64,000 nucleotides of DNA from an uncultured Colwellia sp. GTDB taxonomy: Bacteria > Pseudomonadota > Gammaproteobacteria > Enterobacterales > Alteromonadaceae. The position numbers were made by a program, and so were the translations under genes. Where the stretch lies: the NCBI GenBank assembly GCA_913063325.1, contig CAJXYE010000020.1, forward strand, positions 1-64,000, read 5' to 3'. The notes under the pieces are model-generated. The model did not search any database, was not told the origin of the DNA, and was given only the letters and a program-made list of their open reading frames with translations. Of this stretch, positions 45,756 through 56,195 are shown piece by piece; position 1 is the stretch's first letter; each line of letters begins with the position of its first letter.

Positions 45756-47129
45756 ATGAGAATTAACATGAGTAAAGTCACATTATTATCATTGACCATC
45801 TCCATGGTCTTATCAACGGGTGCTTTAGCTAAAATACCTGCTGAGCAAGCGGCAAAGTTGTCGACAGAGTTAACCCCACTAGGTGCAGAGCGTGCGGGCA
45901 ATAAAGATGGTTCAATTCCAGCATGGACTGGCGGTATTACTAAACCACCTGCGGGCTACACTGTTGGCGATCATCATCTGGATCCGTATCCAAATGATAA
46001 AATAAAATTTACTATTACTGCGAGTAACATTGCAGATCACAAAGCGTTATTAACACCGGGTCAAATTAAATTATTTGAAACTTATCCTGATACCTATAAA
46101 ATGAATGTGTATCAAACACATCGTAGTGCCTCTTATCCAGAGCACGTTTATCAGGCAGTTAAGGATAACGCGACACGCTCAGAATTAATTAAGGAAGGCA
46201 ATGGTATTATCCAAGCTGCTGTCGGTATTCCTTTTCCTGTTCCAGCGAATGGTCTAGAAGCAATTTGGAATCATACATTACGCTATCGTGGTGAAGGTCT
46301 TGTTCGTCATGCTGGTCAAGCGGCACCTACCGCTTCTGGTAGCTTTACTTATGTTGGTTTAGCTGAGTCATTATTATTGCCATACAGCATTAAAGGTGCC
46401 AAACCAGAAGATCTTGAAAAAAGTAATATTTTGTTTAAATTTAAGCAAAAACTAACAGAGCCGGCACGGTTAGCTGGTACTGCATTATTAGTCCATGAAA
46501 CGATGGATCAAATTAAAACACCTAGAAAAGCATGGACTTACAATACTGGTCAGCGTCGTGTTCGTGCTGCGCCTAATGTTGCTTATGATGCACCAGGCAC
46601 AGCGTCAGATGGTCTAAGAACCACGGATGATTTTGATATGTATAATGGCGCGCCAAACCGTTATAACTGGACGTTAAAGGGCAAGCAAGAATTGCTGATC
46701 CCTTACAATGACTATCGACTTCATAGTGATAAAGTGACTTATGATGAGATTTTACAGGCAGGCCACATTAACCCTGACTTAGTGCGCTATGAAAAACATC
46801 GTGTTTGGGTGGTCGAAGCTAACCTTAAAGAAAATACGCGTCACATATACAAGAAGCGTGTCTTTTATATCGATGAAGATAGTTGGCAAGTTGCGGTGAC
46901 TGATATTTATGATAACCGTGATGAGCTTTACCGCGTAGGTCAAGCCCACTCAATCAATTATTACGAAGTCCCAACGCTTTGGTCTACCCTTGACGTGATG
47001 CATGATATTCAATCTCGTCGTTATATAGCCATTGGCTTAGATAATGAGTCGAAAATGTATGATTTCTCTAAGAAACTTAATGAGCGAGACTTTACTCCCG
47101 CAGCATTAAGACGTGAAGGTCGTAGATAA
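45756..47129 (+). CDS. DUF1329 periplasmic/outer-membrane lipid-binding-like protein
   Basis: This 457-residue secreted protein has a signal peptide (LLSLTISMVLSTGALA) and a DUF1329 domain. Recognisable blocks are LTPLGAERAGNKDGSIPAWT, YPDTYKMNVYQTHRSASYPE, PRKAWTYNTGQRRVRAAPNV and ERDFTPAALRREGR. The family is related in fold to LolA/LolB-type lipid carriers. It begins 14 bases after the DUF1302 gene and precedes the YCF48-like and RND genes, so it probably shuttles substrate between membrane and transporter. A terminator-like hairpin follows its stop codon. Confidence 0.85.
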   Translation: MRINMSKVTLLSLTISMVLSTGALAKIPAEQAAKLSTELTPLGAERAGNKDGSIPAWTGGITKPPAGYTVGDHHLDPYPNDKIKFTITASNIADHKALLTPGQIKLFETYPDTYKMNVYQTHRSASYPEHVYQAVKDNATRSELIKEGNGIIQAAVGIPFPVPANGLEAIWNHTLRYRGEGLVRHAGQAAPTASGSFTYVGLAESLLLPYSIKGAKPEDLEKSNILFKFKQKLTEPARLAGTALLVHETMDQIKTPRKAWTYNTGQRRVRAAPNVAYDAPGTASDGLRTTDDFDMYNGAPNRYNWTLKGKQELLIPYNDYRLHSDKVTYDEILQAGHINPDLVRYEKHRVWVVEANLKENTRHIYKKRVFYIDEDSWQVAVTDIYDNRDELYRVGQAHSINYYEVPTLWSTLDVMHDIQSRRYIAIGLDNESKMYDFSKKLNERDFTPAALRREGRR

Positions 47130-47141
47130 TCAGTAATATGG

Positions 47142-47172
47142 AAACGGCTGACAATTGTTAGCCGTTTTTTTT
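47142..47172 (+). terminator. Terminator or attenuator inside the DUF1302-RND operon
   Basis: The arms aaacggct (47142-47149) and agccgttt (47160-47167) form an 8-bp stem with a 10-base loop, followed by T-rich sequence to 47172. It lies 13 bases after the DUF1329 stop codon, ahead of the YCF48-like gene, so transcription may be split or attenuated here. It also makes the long upstream extension of the next ORF (to 47155) unlikely. Confidence 0.75.
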
Positions 47173-47259
47173 AACGTTCAATTTAACGAATACTTTATTT
47201 CAGTTTCATTTATCTCAGTTTTATTTATTTTTTCATTAGCAAATCAAAAGAGTAGTGTT

Positions 47260-48288
47260 ATGCGTTTATTAGTTGCTTTTGCAGTTATTTATTTTTTTTC
47301 CCTTTCTACTGTTTTTGCACAAAGCGAAGCATCAACAAGTACGATTACAAAACCGGCGACACAATCAGTATTAGCCAGTAAATCACTTTTGTTAGATATT
47401 TCTCCTATTGGTCAAGAAAGACTTGTAGCGGTTGGACAGCAAGGGCATATTTTGTTGTCTAGTGATGGTGAAGAATGGCAACAAGCCAATGTTCCTGTGC
47501 AAGCAACACTAACGAGTGTCTATTTTTTAGATGAAAAACTCGGTTGGGCTGTTGGTCATGATGCAACAATATTACACAGTAAAGATGGCGGACTTAATTG
47601 GGAAATACAGCAGTATTTACCTTCATTACAAAAGCCGCTTTTAGATATTTATTTCAAAAATCCTAAGCAGGGTGTGGCTGTTGGTGCTTATGGACAGTTT
47701 TTTCGTAGTAATGACGGTGGAAGCACTTGGAAAAGTGAGTTTCATCAAGAATTTTTATTAGCCGATGATATTGAATATCTTAATGATCTAAAGTCAGAGG
47801 ATGAAGAAGGCTACCTTGATGAGATTTCTTTTATCCTTCCCCATTTTAATGGTGTAGTCCTAGATGGCGATACCATGTTTCTTTTAGGTGAAACAGGCTT
47901 ATTAGCTAAAAGTAAGGACTTTGGTGTCACTTGGCAGCAATTTGATGGATTTTATCAAGGCTCATTTTTTGCTCTAGCCAGGGCTGACAGTGGTATTGTT
48001 TTAGTTGTCGGCCTTCGAGGACATGTTTTTAGAGCTTTTGAAAATGCCCTTCAATGGGATGAAATCCCTACAGATACTACTGCATTATTAAATGATATTG
48101 TTATTACACAAAATAATCGCATTTTTATCCTAGGAAACAATGGTGTCTTACTTGTTAGCAATGACGATGGTGAAAGTTTTATTAAAAAAACGCAGGCCGA
48201 TGGAAGAACCTTAATCGCAGGTGTGTGGTTTAAAGGAAAATTAATAGCAGTTTCTGATGTTGGTATTAAGGTACTTGATTTACCTTAA
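47260..48288 (+). CDS. YCF48-like (photosystem II assembly factor-like) secreted protein
   Basis: This protein of about 342 residues has a signal peptide (LLVAFAVIYFFSLSTVFA) and repeated BNR/YCF48 blades: LLSSDGEEWQQANVPV, ILHSKDGGLNWEIQQYLP, FFRSNDGGSTWKS, LLAKSKDFGVTWQQF and LVSNDDGESFIKK. This is a seven-bladed propeller in the family. An in-frame start at 47155 lies inside the preceding terminator stem, so I use ATG 47260. It is the third gene of the DUF1302/DUF1329/RND unit and ends 58 bases before the transporter. It probably supports assembly or docking of the complex. It has nothing to do with photosystems here. Confidence 0.85.
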   Translation: MRLLVAFAVIYFFSLSTVFAQSEASTSTITKPATQSVLASKSLLLDISPIGQERLVAVGQQGHILLSSDGEEWQQANVPVQATLTSVYFLDEKLGWAVGHDATILHSKDGGLNWEIQQYLPSLQKPLLDIYFKNPKQGVAVGAYGQFFRSNDGGSTWKSEFHQEFLLADDIEYLNDLKSEDEEGYLDEISFILPHFNGVVLDGDTMFLLGETGLLAKSKDFGVTWQQFDGFYQGSFFALARADSGIVLVVGLRGHVFRAFENALQWDEIPTDTTALLNDIVITQNNRIFILGNNGVLLVSNDDGESFIKKTQADGRTLIAGVWFKGKLIAVSDVGIKVLDLP

Positions 48289-48346
48289 TATTATCGGTCA
48301 ATTACGTAAAACATTAAAAATATAATAAAGTTCGGAATATATTAAT

Positions 48347-50665
48347 ATGAAAATTTCTCTGGCTAGTCGTATCGAAATAGGCCTTTTTCGCCATAAACTC
48401 CTTGTGCTAATGTTATTCATTTTCACTAGTGCTTTTTTTCTTTTTCAAGCAACCCAAATTAAACTCGATGCCTCATTTACTAAAAATATACCGCTAAACC
48501 ATAGCTATATGAAAACCTATTTAAAACATAGGACAAACTTCGGTGGCGCTAACAATATCCTTATCTCTGTCTGTGATAGTACGGGCGATATCTTCAATGC
48601 CGACTTTTTTAACGCACTAAAAGGCGTGCACGATAAATTATTTTTCATTCCAGGTGTTAATCGAATCCAAGTAAAATCACTCTTTTCACCCAGCACTCGG
48701 TTTGTTGAGGTTGTTGAAGATGGATTTGCTGGTGGCCCTGTTATTCCCGCAGACTTTCAACCTTCTACCCAAGGCCTTAGCGTTGTAAAAGGCAATATAG
48801 AAAAAGCGGGTATTGTCGGTAGTATTGTCGCAGACGATTACAGTTGTGCCATGGTAAAAGCGGCGTTATTAGAGTTCAATCCTGATACAGGTGAAAAATT
48901 AGATACCCTTGAGATTGCTGACAAGTTAGAACAAGAAATCCGTCAAGAATTTGAAAAAGAAAACATCAGTGTTCATATCATTGGATTTGCTAAAATGGTT
49001 GGTGACGTAGCTGAAGGTGCTAAGGGAGTCGTGTTGTTCTTTGCACTCGCTATCGCTATTACTGCTGTGATGGTTTACATTTTTAGTCATTCCATCCGCT
49101 TAACCATTTTACCCATCCTTTGTTCATTAGTGGCGGTGGTTTGGCAGATGGGCATGTTATCAAGTCTTGGTTTTGGCCTTGACCCTATGTCTATATTGAT
49201 TCCTTTCTTAGTCTTTGCCATTGGCGTTAGCCATGGCGTACAAATGATTAACTCAGTTGTTAAAAAAGTGGCGGCTGGTTTAACCCCCGCGTCAGCTGCT
49301 CAAGCAAGTTTTAACGCATTATTGATACCCGGTGGCGTAGCATTAGTCTCTGATACCGTAGGGTTTTTAACGTTACTGTCTATTGATATCGGTATTATTA
49401 AAGAGCTAGCTATTACCGCATCAATTGGTGTGGCGATGATCATTTTAACTAACCTTATTCTATTACCTGTATTGCTGTCATTTACCAAAATAAAAGTGAA
49501 TGCAAAAGTCGGGCAGTTAAGTGAAGAAAGCGCTGTTTGGTCATTTATGGCTAGTTTTGCTACTAAAGGTCCTGCAAGGATAATACTCTTTTTTACTGCA
49601 ATTTTATTTGTTGTTGGTTTTTATAAAGGACAAGATTTAAAAATTGGTGAATTACATGCAGGTGCCCCAGCCCTACATGAATCTTCGCGTTATAACCAAG
49701 ATACTTTTTTAATAACCGATAGGTATGCTATTAGTGTTGATTATATGTCTGTTATTATTGAGACAACTCCGAACGCTTGTACTTACTACGATACAATGTC
49801 TACCATTGATCGATTTCAATGGCAGATGGAAAATGTACCGGGTGTACAATCAGCGGTTAGCTTAGCTTCTATATCTAAGCTTGTTAATGCCGGGTACAAC
49901 GAAGGTAATCCCAAATGGCGTGTTATTCCACGTAATCAACAAACACTTGTGCAGTCAATTGCACGGGTACCATCATCAAGTGGCCTGTTAAATAATGATT
50001 GTAGTGTTATGCCGGTGATTTTGTTCTTAAAGGATCATAAAGCGCATACTATTAATACTGTTATTGATGCGGTTAAAGCTGCAGCTAAAGAATTAGGTAC
50101 TGAGCAAGTACAATTTAAATTAGCATCAGGTCCTGTTGGTGTGATGGCTGCAACGAATGAAGCCGTTGCCGAAGCACAGTTACCTATGATGTTTTATGTT
50201 TATGGTGCTGTGATTGGTCTCTGTCTACTCAGCTTTAGAAGCATCAGAGCTACAATGGTCGTGGTTGTACCTTTATTTGTCGTTTCTACGTTGGCTCAGT
50301 GGCTAATGACAGCACTTGATATTGGTTTAACAGTATCAACCTTGCCTGTTATCGCGTTGGGTGTTGGCATTGGCGTCGATTATGGCATCTACATACTATC
50401 TACTATGAGTTCAAAACTTAAAGAAGGGTTGAATATTCATGATGCATACCTTGCAGCATTAAAAGAACGAGGTAGTGCAGTACTTATCACAGGACTTACG
50501 TTAGCTATTGGTGTTTCTACTTGGTTTTTCTCTGACTTGAAGTTCCAAGTAGATATGGGCATATTATTGACCTTTATGTTTTTGGTTAATATGCTGGCTG
50601 CGATTATTATTTTACCGGCACTATCTGCATTTTTATGGTCAGATAAAGGTAAGAATAAAAAATAA
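48347..50665 (+). CDS. RND/MMPL-family transporter
   Basis: This 772-residue inner-membrane protein belongs to the MMPL/SSD-like RND branch. It has an N-terminal helix (LLVLMLFIFTSAFFLFQ), two large periplasmic loops and two bundles of five to six helices (SILIPFLVFAIGVSHGVQM; TVSTLPVIALGVGIGVDYGI). It has the DYG motif used by proton-coupled lipid exporters such as MmpL3. It is shorter than HAE1 efflux pumps and lacks an adaptor gene. It is the last gene of the DUF1302-DUF1329-YCF48 operon, followed by a strong terminator. It likely moves a hydrophobic molecule. Confidence 0.88.
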   Translation: MKISLASRIEIGLFRHKLLVLMLFIFTSAFFLFQATQIKLDASFTKNIPLNHSYMKTYLKHRTNFGGANNILISVCDSTGDIFNADFFNALKGVHDKLFFIPGVNRIQVKSLFSPSTRFVEVVEDGFAGGPVIPADFQPSTQGLSVVKGNIEKAGIVGSIVADDYSCAMVKAALLEFNPDTGEKLDTLEIADKLEQEIRQEFEKENISVHIIGFAKMVGDVAEGAKGVVLFFALAIAITAVMVYIFSHSIRLTILPILCSLVAVVWQMGMLSSLGFGLDPMSILIPFLVFAIGVSHGVQMINSVVKKVAAGLTPASAAQASFNALLIPGGVALVSDTVGFLTLLSIDIGIIKELAITASIGVAMIILTNLILLPVLLSFTKIKVNAKVGQLSEESAVWSFMASFATKGPARIILFFTAILFVVGFYKGQDLKIGELHAGAPALHESSRYNQDTFLITDRYAISVDYMSVIIETTPNACTYYDTMSTIDRFQWQMENVPGVQSAVSLASISKLVNAGYNEGNPKWRVIPRNQQTLVQSIARVPSSSGLLNNDCSVMPVILFLKDHKAHTINTVIDAVKAAAKELGTEQVQFKLASGPVGVMAATNEAVAEAQLPMMFYVYGAVIGLCLLSFRSIRATMVVVVPLFVVSTLAQWLMTALDIGLTVSTLPVIALGVGIGVDYGIYILSTMSSKLKEGLNIHDAYLAALKERGSAVLITGLTLAIGVSTWFFSDLKFQVDMGILLTFMFLVNMLAAIIILPALSAFLWSDKGKNKK

Positions 50666-50761
50666 ATTTTGAGAACAGGTAATCGATTTAAAAATTCGGT
50701 TACGTAACTACATTGTTAAATTTTAGCACTAATTTTTAACAATGTTACGCTAGATAACTAT

Positions 50762-50808
50762 AAGCACTTAAATAATGCGTTGGTCGCATAATTAAGTGCT
50801 TTTATTTT
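50762..50808 (+). terminator. Strong terminator after the RND gene
   Basis: The outer arms aagcacttaa (50762-50771) and ttaagtgctt (50792-50801) enclose an inner atgcg/cgcat stem and are followed by a T-rich tail. A weaker hairpin (attgttaaa/tttaacaat, 50712-50743) precedes it. Confidence 0.85.
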
Positions 50809-51212
50809 TGCTTAATTTTAATAAAAAGTACTTGAAAATATTGCATAAATAAACAATAAAAAAGCCGTTTAACCAGTATCTATTTATCATTACTGCATAA
50901 ACATAGTTAACTGTAAAATAAAGTGTTCAATTACTGATCCACCTCTTGAAAATTAACTAACTAAAATACAAAAAAACACTCGCAATAGCTTAAATTTATT
51001 CATAAAATCCACTCCATAGTCTATTCTGATAGATTAATACCCATTGAAATAATTCTTGCTAAGTGGTGTATTCATTAATTCAATGGGCATATATATAAAA
51101 AAATAAATAATAAGGCGTGTATTTATGACTGCTTGTGTCAGAAATATTGAGTCTTAGCAAAACAACAATTAATTATTTCAAGCTTTCTTTTTAAAAGGTA
51201 AAGGAAATATTC
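50809..51212 (+). other. Leader region of the glutamate dehydrogenase gene
   Basis: This gap of about 400 bases is AT-rich with no plausible gene. An inverted repeat, cccattgaa (51040-51048) with ttcaatggg (51079-51087), may be an operator, a decayed repeat element or leader structure. A ribosome-binding site (aaagg) precedes the gene at 51213. Confidence 0.45.
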
Positions 51213-54200
51213 ATGGCGTTAGTAAACGGTTCACCCTCGGTTATACTTAATAATGTTGCAACACTTATCCAACAAAAAGTAGATGGTAATACCGCTCCCT
51301 TAGTTGAGCAATTTGCCCAGTTACTTTATGGCAATATGTCTTCCTTAGATCTCGCTCATCGTAATGAGAGTGATATGTATGGTGCAGTATTAAGCTTATG
51401 GAGCTCACTTAATGAACATAAAGATGACGCCCCAGTTATTCACGTATTTAATCCTTCAGTAAGTAAAAATGGTTGGAAATCTAGCCATACTATTATTGAA
51501 GTGATTATCCAAGACATGCCATTTTTAGTTGATTCCATTCGTATTGCCTTAAACCGCTTAGGTTTATCGCCTCATTTAATGTTAAATGCACCGTTAAAGA
51601 TCGTTCGTGATAAAAAGTTAGAGGTGACTGAGTTAGCGTCTATCGTTGATAATCAATTAAAAGCAAGCTCTGAAGAAACCATTTTCTTAATTGAAATTGA
51701 CCGTCAATCTAATGTAGAAGAGCTAAAGACTATAAAAGACGCTTTATTGTCTGTTGTTGAAGATATTCGTTTAACGGTTAGTGATTGGCAGCCAATGCTT
51801 TCATGTTTAAACAAAGTTATTCTTGATGTTAAAAAGGCCAAGTATCCAGGAACAAAGGCTCATAAAGAAGATACTTTAAATTTCCTAAATTGGATTGCAG
51901 CAAACAACTTTACTTTAATGGGCTACCGCTCATATGATGTAAATGCTGTTAAAGGAGATATCTCTCTAGAAGCAAATGTTAAATCAAGTCTCGGCTTAAT
52001 GAAAAACTCGCAAGGGTCACAATCTCGATTAGTATCTAGTTTAAGTGAAACAGGTCGGGAAGTTGCTTTAGGTCAAAACCACCTTATTTTAACTAAAACT
52101 AATTCCAATTCTCGTGTTCATCGTCCAGCTCAACTTGATTACATCGGTGTTAAACGTTTTGATGATAAAGGAACTGTTATTGGTGAAGAGCGCTTTATTG
52201 GTTTATTCGGCTCTGCTTATTATACCAATAGCGCGTTAGATTTACCGCTAATCAGCTCTAAAGTTATGGCTGTATGTGAAGCATCTCCTTTTGCTAAAGG
52301 TACACATAATTACAAAACCTTGATAAATATTTTAGAAACTTATCCAAGAGATGAAATATTACAGTCTTCGGTTAAAGAATTACTGCATAACGTTACGGGT
52401 ATCTTGCAAATGCAAGAACGTGATTATTGCGGGCTGTTTGTGCGTCGTGATGCGTTTGACCGTTTTTATTCTTGCATGGTATATGTACCCAGAGAGCGTT
52501 ATAACACTAAATTACGCATGGAAACGCAGAAATTACTTCAAGAAGCGTTTGATAGTGAAGAAGATGTGGAATTTACCACCTTCTTCTCCGAGTCGGTTCA
52601 TGCCAGAACCCATTATATTGTTCGAGTGAACTCAACTAAAGTAGATATAGACGTGAAAGAAATTGAAAAGAATTTGAATGAAGCTGCCCGAAACTGGGAC
52701 GATAAATTAGTAAGCGCTTTGGGTGCTAACCGCGGTGAAGCGGCAGCGAAAGCACTTAGCCGTAAATATGTAAAATTCCCACAAGCATACAAAGATGAAG
52801 TTTTACCGGGCTCTGCGATTGTTGATATTGAAAAGTTAGAAAATATTACTGAAGAAAATGATTTAGAAATGCTTTTTTATCAGCCGCTTGAAGAGAAAGC
52901 TGATAGTCGCTTTGTACGATTAAAGTTATTTCACAAAGGTGAACCTATTCACTTAAGTGATGTTTTACCTATGCTTGAAAACTTTGGTCTACGTGTTATT
53001 GGGGAAAGCCCTTATGCAATTAGAACCGCAGATGGAGAAACCAGCTGGATATTAGATTTTTCGATGCTCCTTACGGGTGAAGGAAAATTTGATGTTTATA
53101 AAGTTAGAACCCTTTTCCAAGACGCATTTGGCAAAGTTTGGCATGGTGACTTAGAAGATGATGGCTTTAACCGCTTAATTCTTGGTGCGGGTATTGAAGG
53201 CCGTGCTGTTTCTATCTTGCGTGCATTTGCTAAGTATGAGCGCCAAATCGGTGGTCGTTTTAGTCAAAGTTATATTGAAAACACTTTCTCTCGTTACCCA
53301 GAAATGGCTGAGTTATTAATTAAGTTATTTATCTTACGCTTTGACCCAAAGAGCAAATCAACGGTAACAGCGAAAGAAAAAGCGATTAACAAAGTCTTAG
53401 CTGAAATTGAAAGTTCACTTGATAATGTAGCTAACCTAGACGATGACCGTATCATTCGACGTTTTGTTGAAATGATTAATGCCACCATCCGTACTAACTA
53501 TTTTCAAGCGGACCCTGTTAAGGGGGATAAGCCTTACATTTCATTCAAAATACTGCCTGAACTCATCAGTGAAATGCCTCAGCCAGTACCAAAATTTGAA
53601 ATATTCGTTTATTCACCACAAATTGAAGGTGTTCATTTACGTGGCGGTAAAGTGGCTCGTGGGGGTTTACGCTGGTCAGACAGAAGTGAAGATTTCCGCA
53701 CTGAAGTACTGGGCTTAGTTAAAGCGCAACAAGTTAAAAACAGCGTCATTGTTCCTGTAGGTGCTAAAGGCGGTTTTGTTTGTAAACAATTGCCTAATGG
53801 CTCTCGCCAAGAAATCTTTGAAGCAGGTAAAGAGTGTTACCGTACCTTTATTCGCGCCTTACTTGATATTACCGACAATATTGTTGGTGGTGAAGTTGTA
53901 CCTCCAAAAGATGTTGTACGTTTAGATGAAGATGATGCCTATTTAGTTGTTGCTGCTGATAAAGGGACCGCAACTTTCTCTGATGTTGCTAATGCTATTT
54001 CAGATGAATATAACTTCTGGTTAGGTGATGCTTTTGCCTCAGGCGGTAGTGTTGGTTATGATCATAAAGCTATGGGGATTACGGCAAAAGGTGCATGGGA
54101 GTCAGTTAAACGTCATTTCAGAGAAATGGATATTGATTGCCAAACAACTGATTTTACCTGTATTGCTATCGGTGATATGGCAGGTGATGTATTTGGTAAT

Positions 54201-56078
54201 GGCATGTTGTTATCGAAGCATATTTGCTTACAAGCTGCATTTAACCATATGCATATTTTCATCGACCCAAGCCCGGAAGCGGCAAGTTCTTATGTAGAGC
54301 GTGAACGTTTATTTAATCTACCAGGCTGTACATGGGAAGATTACAACAAAGAATTAATATCTAAAGGCGGTGGCATTTTCAGTCGCCATGTGAAATCAAT
54401 CAAGCTTACCCCTGAAATCAAAAAAATGATTGGTACACAAAAACAGAGTATGGCACCTACTGATTTGATGCAGGCGCTACTATCGATGAAAGTTGATTTA
54501 CTTTGGAATGGTGGTATCGGTACTTATGTTAAAGGCTCTAAAGAAACACACTTAGAAGTTGGCGATAGAGCTAACGATACCTTACGTATCAACGGTGTTG
54601 ATTTACAAGCCAAAGTGGTTGGTGAAGGTGGTAACTTAGGTTTAACTCAATTAGGCCGTATTGAATATGCCGTTAACGGTGGCCGTATCAACACTGATGC
54701 TGTTGATAACGCCGGTGGTGTTGACTGTTCTGATAATGAAGTAAACATTAAAATACTGCTAAATACCTTGGTACAAAATGGTGATTTAACCATTAAACAA
54801 CGCAATAAACTACTTGCTGATATGACTGATGAAGTAGGTGATATTGTTATTGAAGATTGTTATCGTCAGACACATTCATTATCAATTACAGCCATGCGTG
54901 GCGTGAACCAGTTAAAAGAACAAGTTCGCTTTATTCATGAACTTGAAAGAGCAGGCAAGTTAAACCGTGGTTTAGAGTTTATTCCTGATGATGAAGAGAT
55001 TGCTGATAGATTATCTCAAGGTAGAGGTTTAACACGTCCAGAACTTTCAGTACTTCTTGCTTACAGTAAGATGGTATTAAAAGATGATCTAGTTCATGTT
55101 GAAATCACTGATAATGCTTACCATAACAACTTACTTATTGAAGCGTTCCCTATACAGCTACGTGAAAAATACCAAGATGAAATGCAGCAGCATCCACTAC
55201 GTGCAGAAATTATAGCGACTAAACTTGCTAACAAAATCGGCAACGACATGGGCTTTAATTTTGTTAACCGTATGCAAGAAGAAACAGGTGCAAGTGTTGC
55301 TGAAATAGCGAATTGTTACACTATTGCTAGCGCTGTCTTTGAGCTTAGTGAGTTTTGGAATCAAATTGAAGTATTAGATAACCAGATCACAACGGCTATT
55401 CAAACCGAAATGTTGTTCCAGTACCGTCGAACTGTTCGTCGTGCTACTCGTTGGTTCTTACGTCACCGTAATAAGTCGATTTCAATCGCAGAGTCGATTG
55501 CTTTGTATCAACCAACTTTTTCAATATTGTCTGAGCAGTTAGCTAGCTTCATGATTGGTGACGAGATTAAATCGTTAGAGCGAGTTGCTTGTGATTTAGT
55601 TGAATCGGGTGTTCCTTCCGTTATTGCGACCAGACTTTCACAACTAAGTACTTTATTCTCAACAATGGATATTGCTGAAATAACCCATGAAAATAACTGT
55701 ACTGTTGAACAAGCTGCAAGCTTGTATTTCAAACTTGGTGCTCGCCTAGAGTTACATTGGTTCCTAGACCAAATTACTCGTCAACCGGTTGCAAACCATT
55801 GGCAAGCACTTGCTCGCGCATCATTTAGAGAAGAGTTAGATTGGCAACAGCGTTCTTTGACCTCTGTTGTATTACGTTGTCAATGTGATGCACAATTTGC
55901 AGACTTAGAGCAGTTATTAACAGAATGGATTGATACTAATGAGCAACCTCTTGAACGCTGGAAGCACATATTAGCTGACTTTAAAGTTGGCCAATCACAT
56001 GATTTCGCTAAATTCTCTGTAGCGTTACGTGAATTAATGTTGTTGAGCTTAAATTGCCAACCAGTTTCGGCAAAATAA
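51213..56078 (+). CDS. gdhB: NAD-specific glutamate dehydrogenase (large type)
   Basis: This 1621-residue enzyme is of the 180-kDa GDH class that oxidises glutamate to 2-oxoglutarate with NAD. Regulatory N-terminal regions (ACT-like, EMQILVDSIRIAL-type blocks) occupy about 700 residues. The catalytic core follows: GVHLRGGKVARGGLRWSD, KNSVIVPVGAKGGFVCKQLP, YLVVAADKGTATFSDVAN and GSVGYDHKAMGITAKGAWES. The nucleotide-binding part includes AIGDMAGDVFGNGML and VVGEGGNLGLTQLGRIEY. Length is normal. It is a single-gene unit bounded by terminators. Confidence 0.95.
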   Translation: MALVNGSPSVILNNVATLIQQKVDGNTAPLVEQFAQLLYGNMSSLDLAHRNESDMYGAVLSLWSSLNEHKDDAPVIHVFNPSVSKNGWKSSHTIIEVIIQDMPFLVDSIRIALNRLGLSPHLMLNAPLKIVRDKKLEVTELASIVDNQLKASSEETIFLIEIDRQSNVEELKTIKDALLSVVEDIRLTVSDWQPMLSCLNKVILDVKKAKYPGTKAHKEDTLNFLNWIAANNFTLMGYRSYDVNAVKGDISLEANVKSSLGLMKNSQGSQSRLVSSLSETGREVALGQNHLILTKTNSNSRVHRPAQLDYIGVKRFDDKGTVIGEERFIGLFGSAYYTNSALDLPLISSKVMAVCEASPFAKGTHNYKTLINILETYPRDEILQSSVKELLHNVTGILQMQERDYCGLFVRRDAFDRFYSCMVYVPRERYNTKLRMETQKLLQEAFDSEEDVEFTTFFSESVHARTHYIVRVNSTKVDIDVKEIEKNLNEAARNWDDKLVSALGANRGEAAAKALSRKYVKFPQAYKDEVLPGSAIVDIEKLENITEENDLEMLFYQPLEEKADSRFVRLKLFHKGEPIHLSDVLPMLENFGLRVIGESPYAIRTADGETSWILDFSMLLTGEGKFDVYKVRTLFQDAFGKVWHGDLEDDGFNRLILGAGIEGRAVSILRAFAKYERQIGGRFSQSYIENTFSRYPEMAELLIKLFILRFDPKSKSTVTAKEKAINKVLAEIESSLDNVANLDDDRIIRRFVEMINATIRTNYFQADPVKGDKPYISFKILPELISEMPQPVPKFEIFVYSPQIEGVHLRGGKVARGGLRWSDRSEDFRTEVLGLVKAQQVKNSVIVPVGAKGGFVCKQLPNGSRQEIFEAGKECYRTFIRALLDITDNIVGGEVVPPKDVVRLDEDDAYLVVAADKGTATFSDVANAISDEYNFWLGDAFASGGSVGYDHKAMGITAKGAWESVKRHFREMDIDCQTTDFTCIAIGDMAGDVFGNGMLLSKHICLQAAFNHMHIFIDPSPEAASSYVERERLFNLPGCTWEDYNKELISKGGGIFSRHVKSIKLTPEIKKMIGTQKQSMAPTDLMQALLSMKVDLLWNGGIGTYVKGSKETHLEVGDRANDTLRINGVDLQAKVVGEGGNLGLTQLGRIEYAVNGGRINTDAVDNAGGVDCSDNEVNIKILLNTLVQNGDLTIKQRNKLLADMTDEVGDIVIEDCYRQTHSLSITAMRGVNQLKEQVRFIHELERAGKLNRGLEFIPDDEEIADRLSQGRGLTRPELSVLLAYSKMVLKDDLVHVEITDNAYHNNLLIEAFPIQLREKYQDEMQQHPLRAEIIATKLANKIGNDMGFNFVNRMQEETGASVAEIANCYTIASAVFELSEFWNQIEVLDNQITTAIQTEMLFQYRRTVRRATRWFLRHRNKSISIAESIALYQPTFSILSEQLASFMIGDEIKSLERVACDLVESGVPSVIATRLSQLSTLFSTMDIAEITHENNCTVEQAASLYFKLGARLELHWFLDQITRQPVANHWQALARASFREELDWQQRSLTSVVLRCQCDAQFADLEQLLTEWIDTNEQPLERWKHILADFKVGQSHDFAKFSVALRELMLLSLNCQPVSAK

Positions 56079-56153
56079 TCATCAAAACAACGATGAAATA
56101 AGTTTATTTTGGTCAAACAGAGTTAGCATATTGTAATACTAGCTTTAACTGAT

Positions 56154-56186
56154 AAAATCCTCGCCATGCGGGGATTTTTTATTTTT
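56154..56186 (+). terminator. Terminator after the glutamate dehydrogenase gene
   Basis: A stem of aaatcc(t)cgc with gcggggattt and the loop cat is followed by a run of T, 76 bases after the stop codon. Confidence 0.85.
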
Positions 56187-56195
56187 ACTATTTGA

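Noticed and set aside
47155-47259. Upstream extension of the YCF48-like frame to 47155
   Set aside because: The start would lie inside a terminator stem; ATG 47260 has a ribosome-binding site and begins a clean signal peptide.
52351-54297. Several frames of 60-92 codons inside the glutamate dehydrogenase gene
   Set aside because: They are out-of-frame shadows of a long, clearly recognisable coding sequence.
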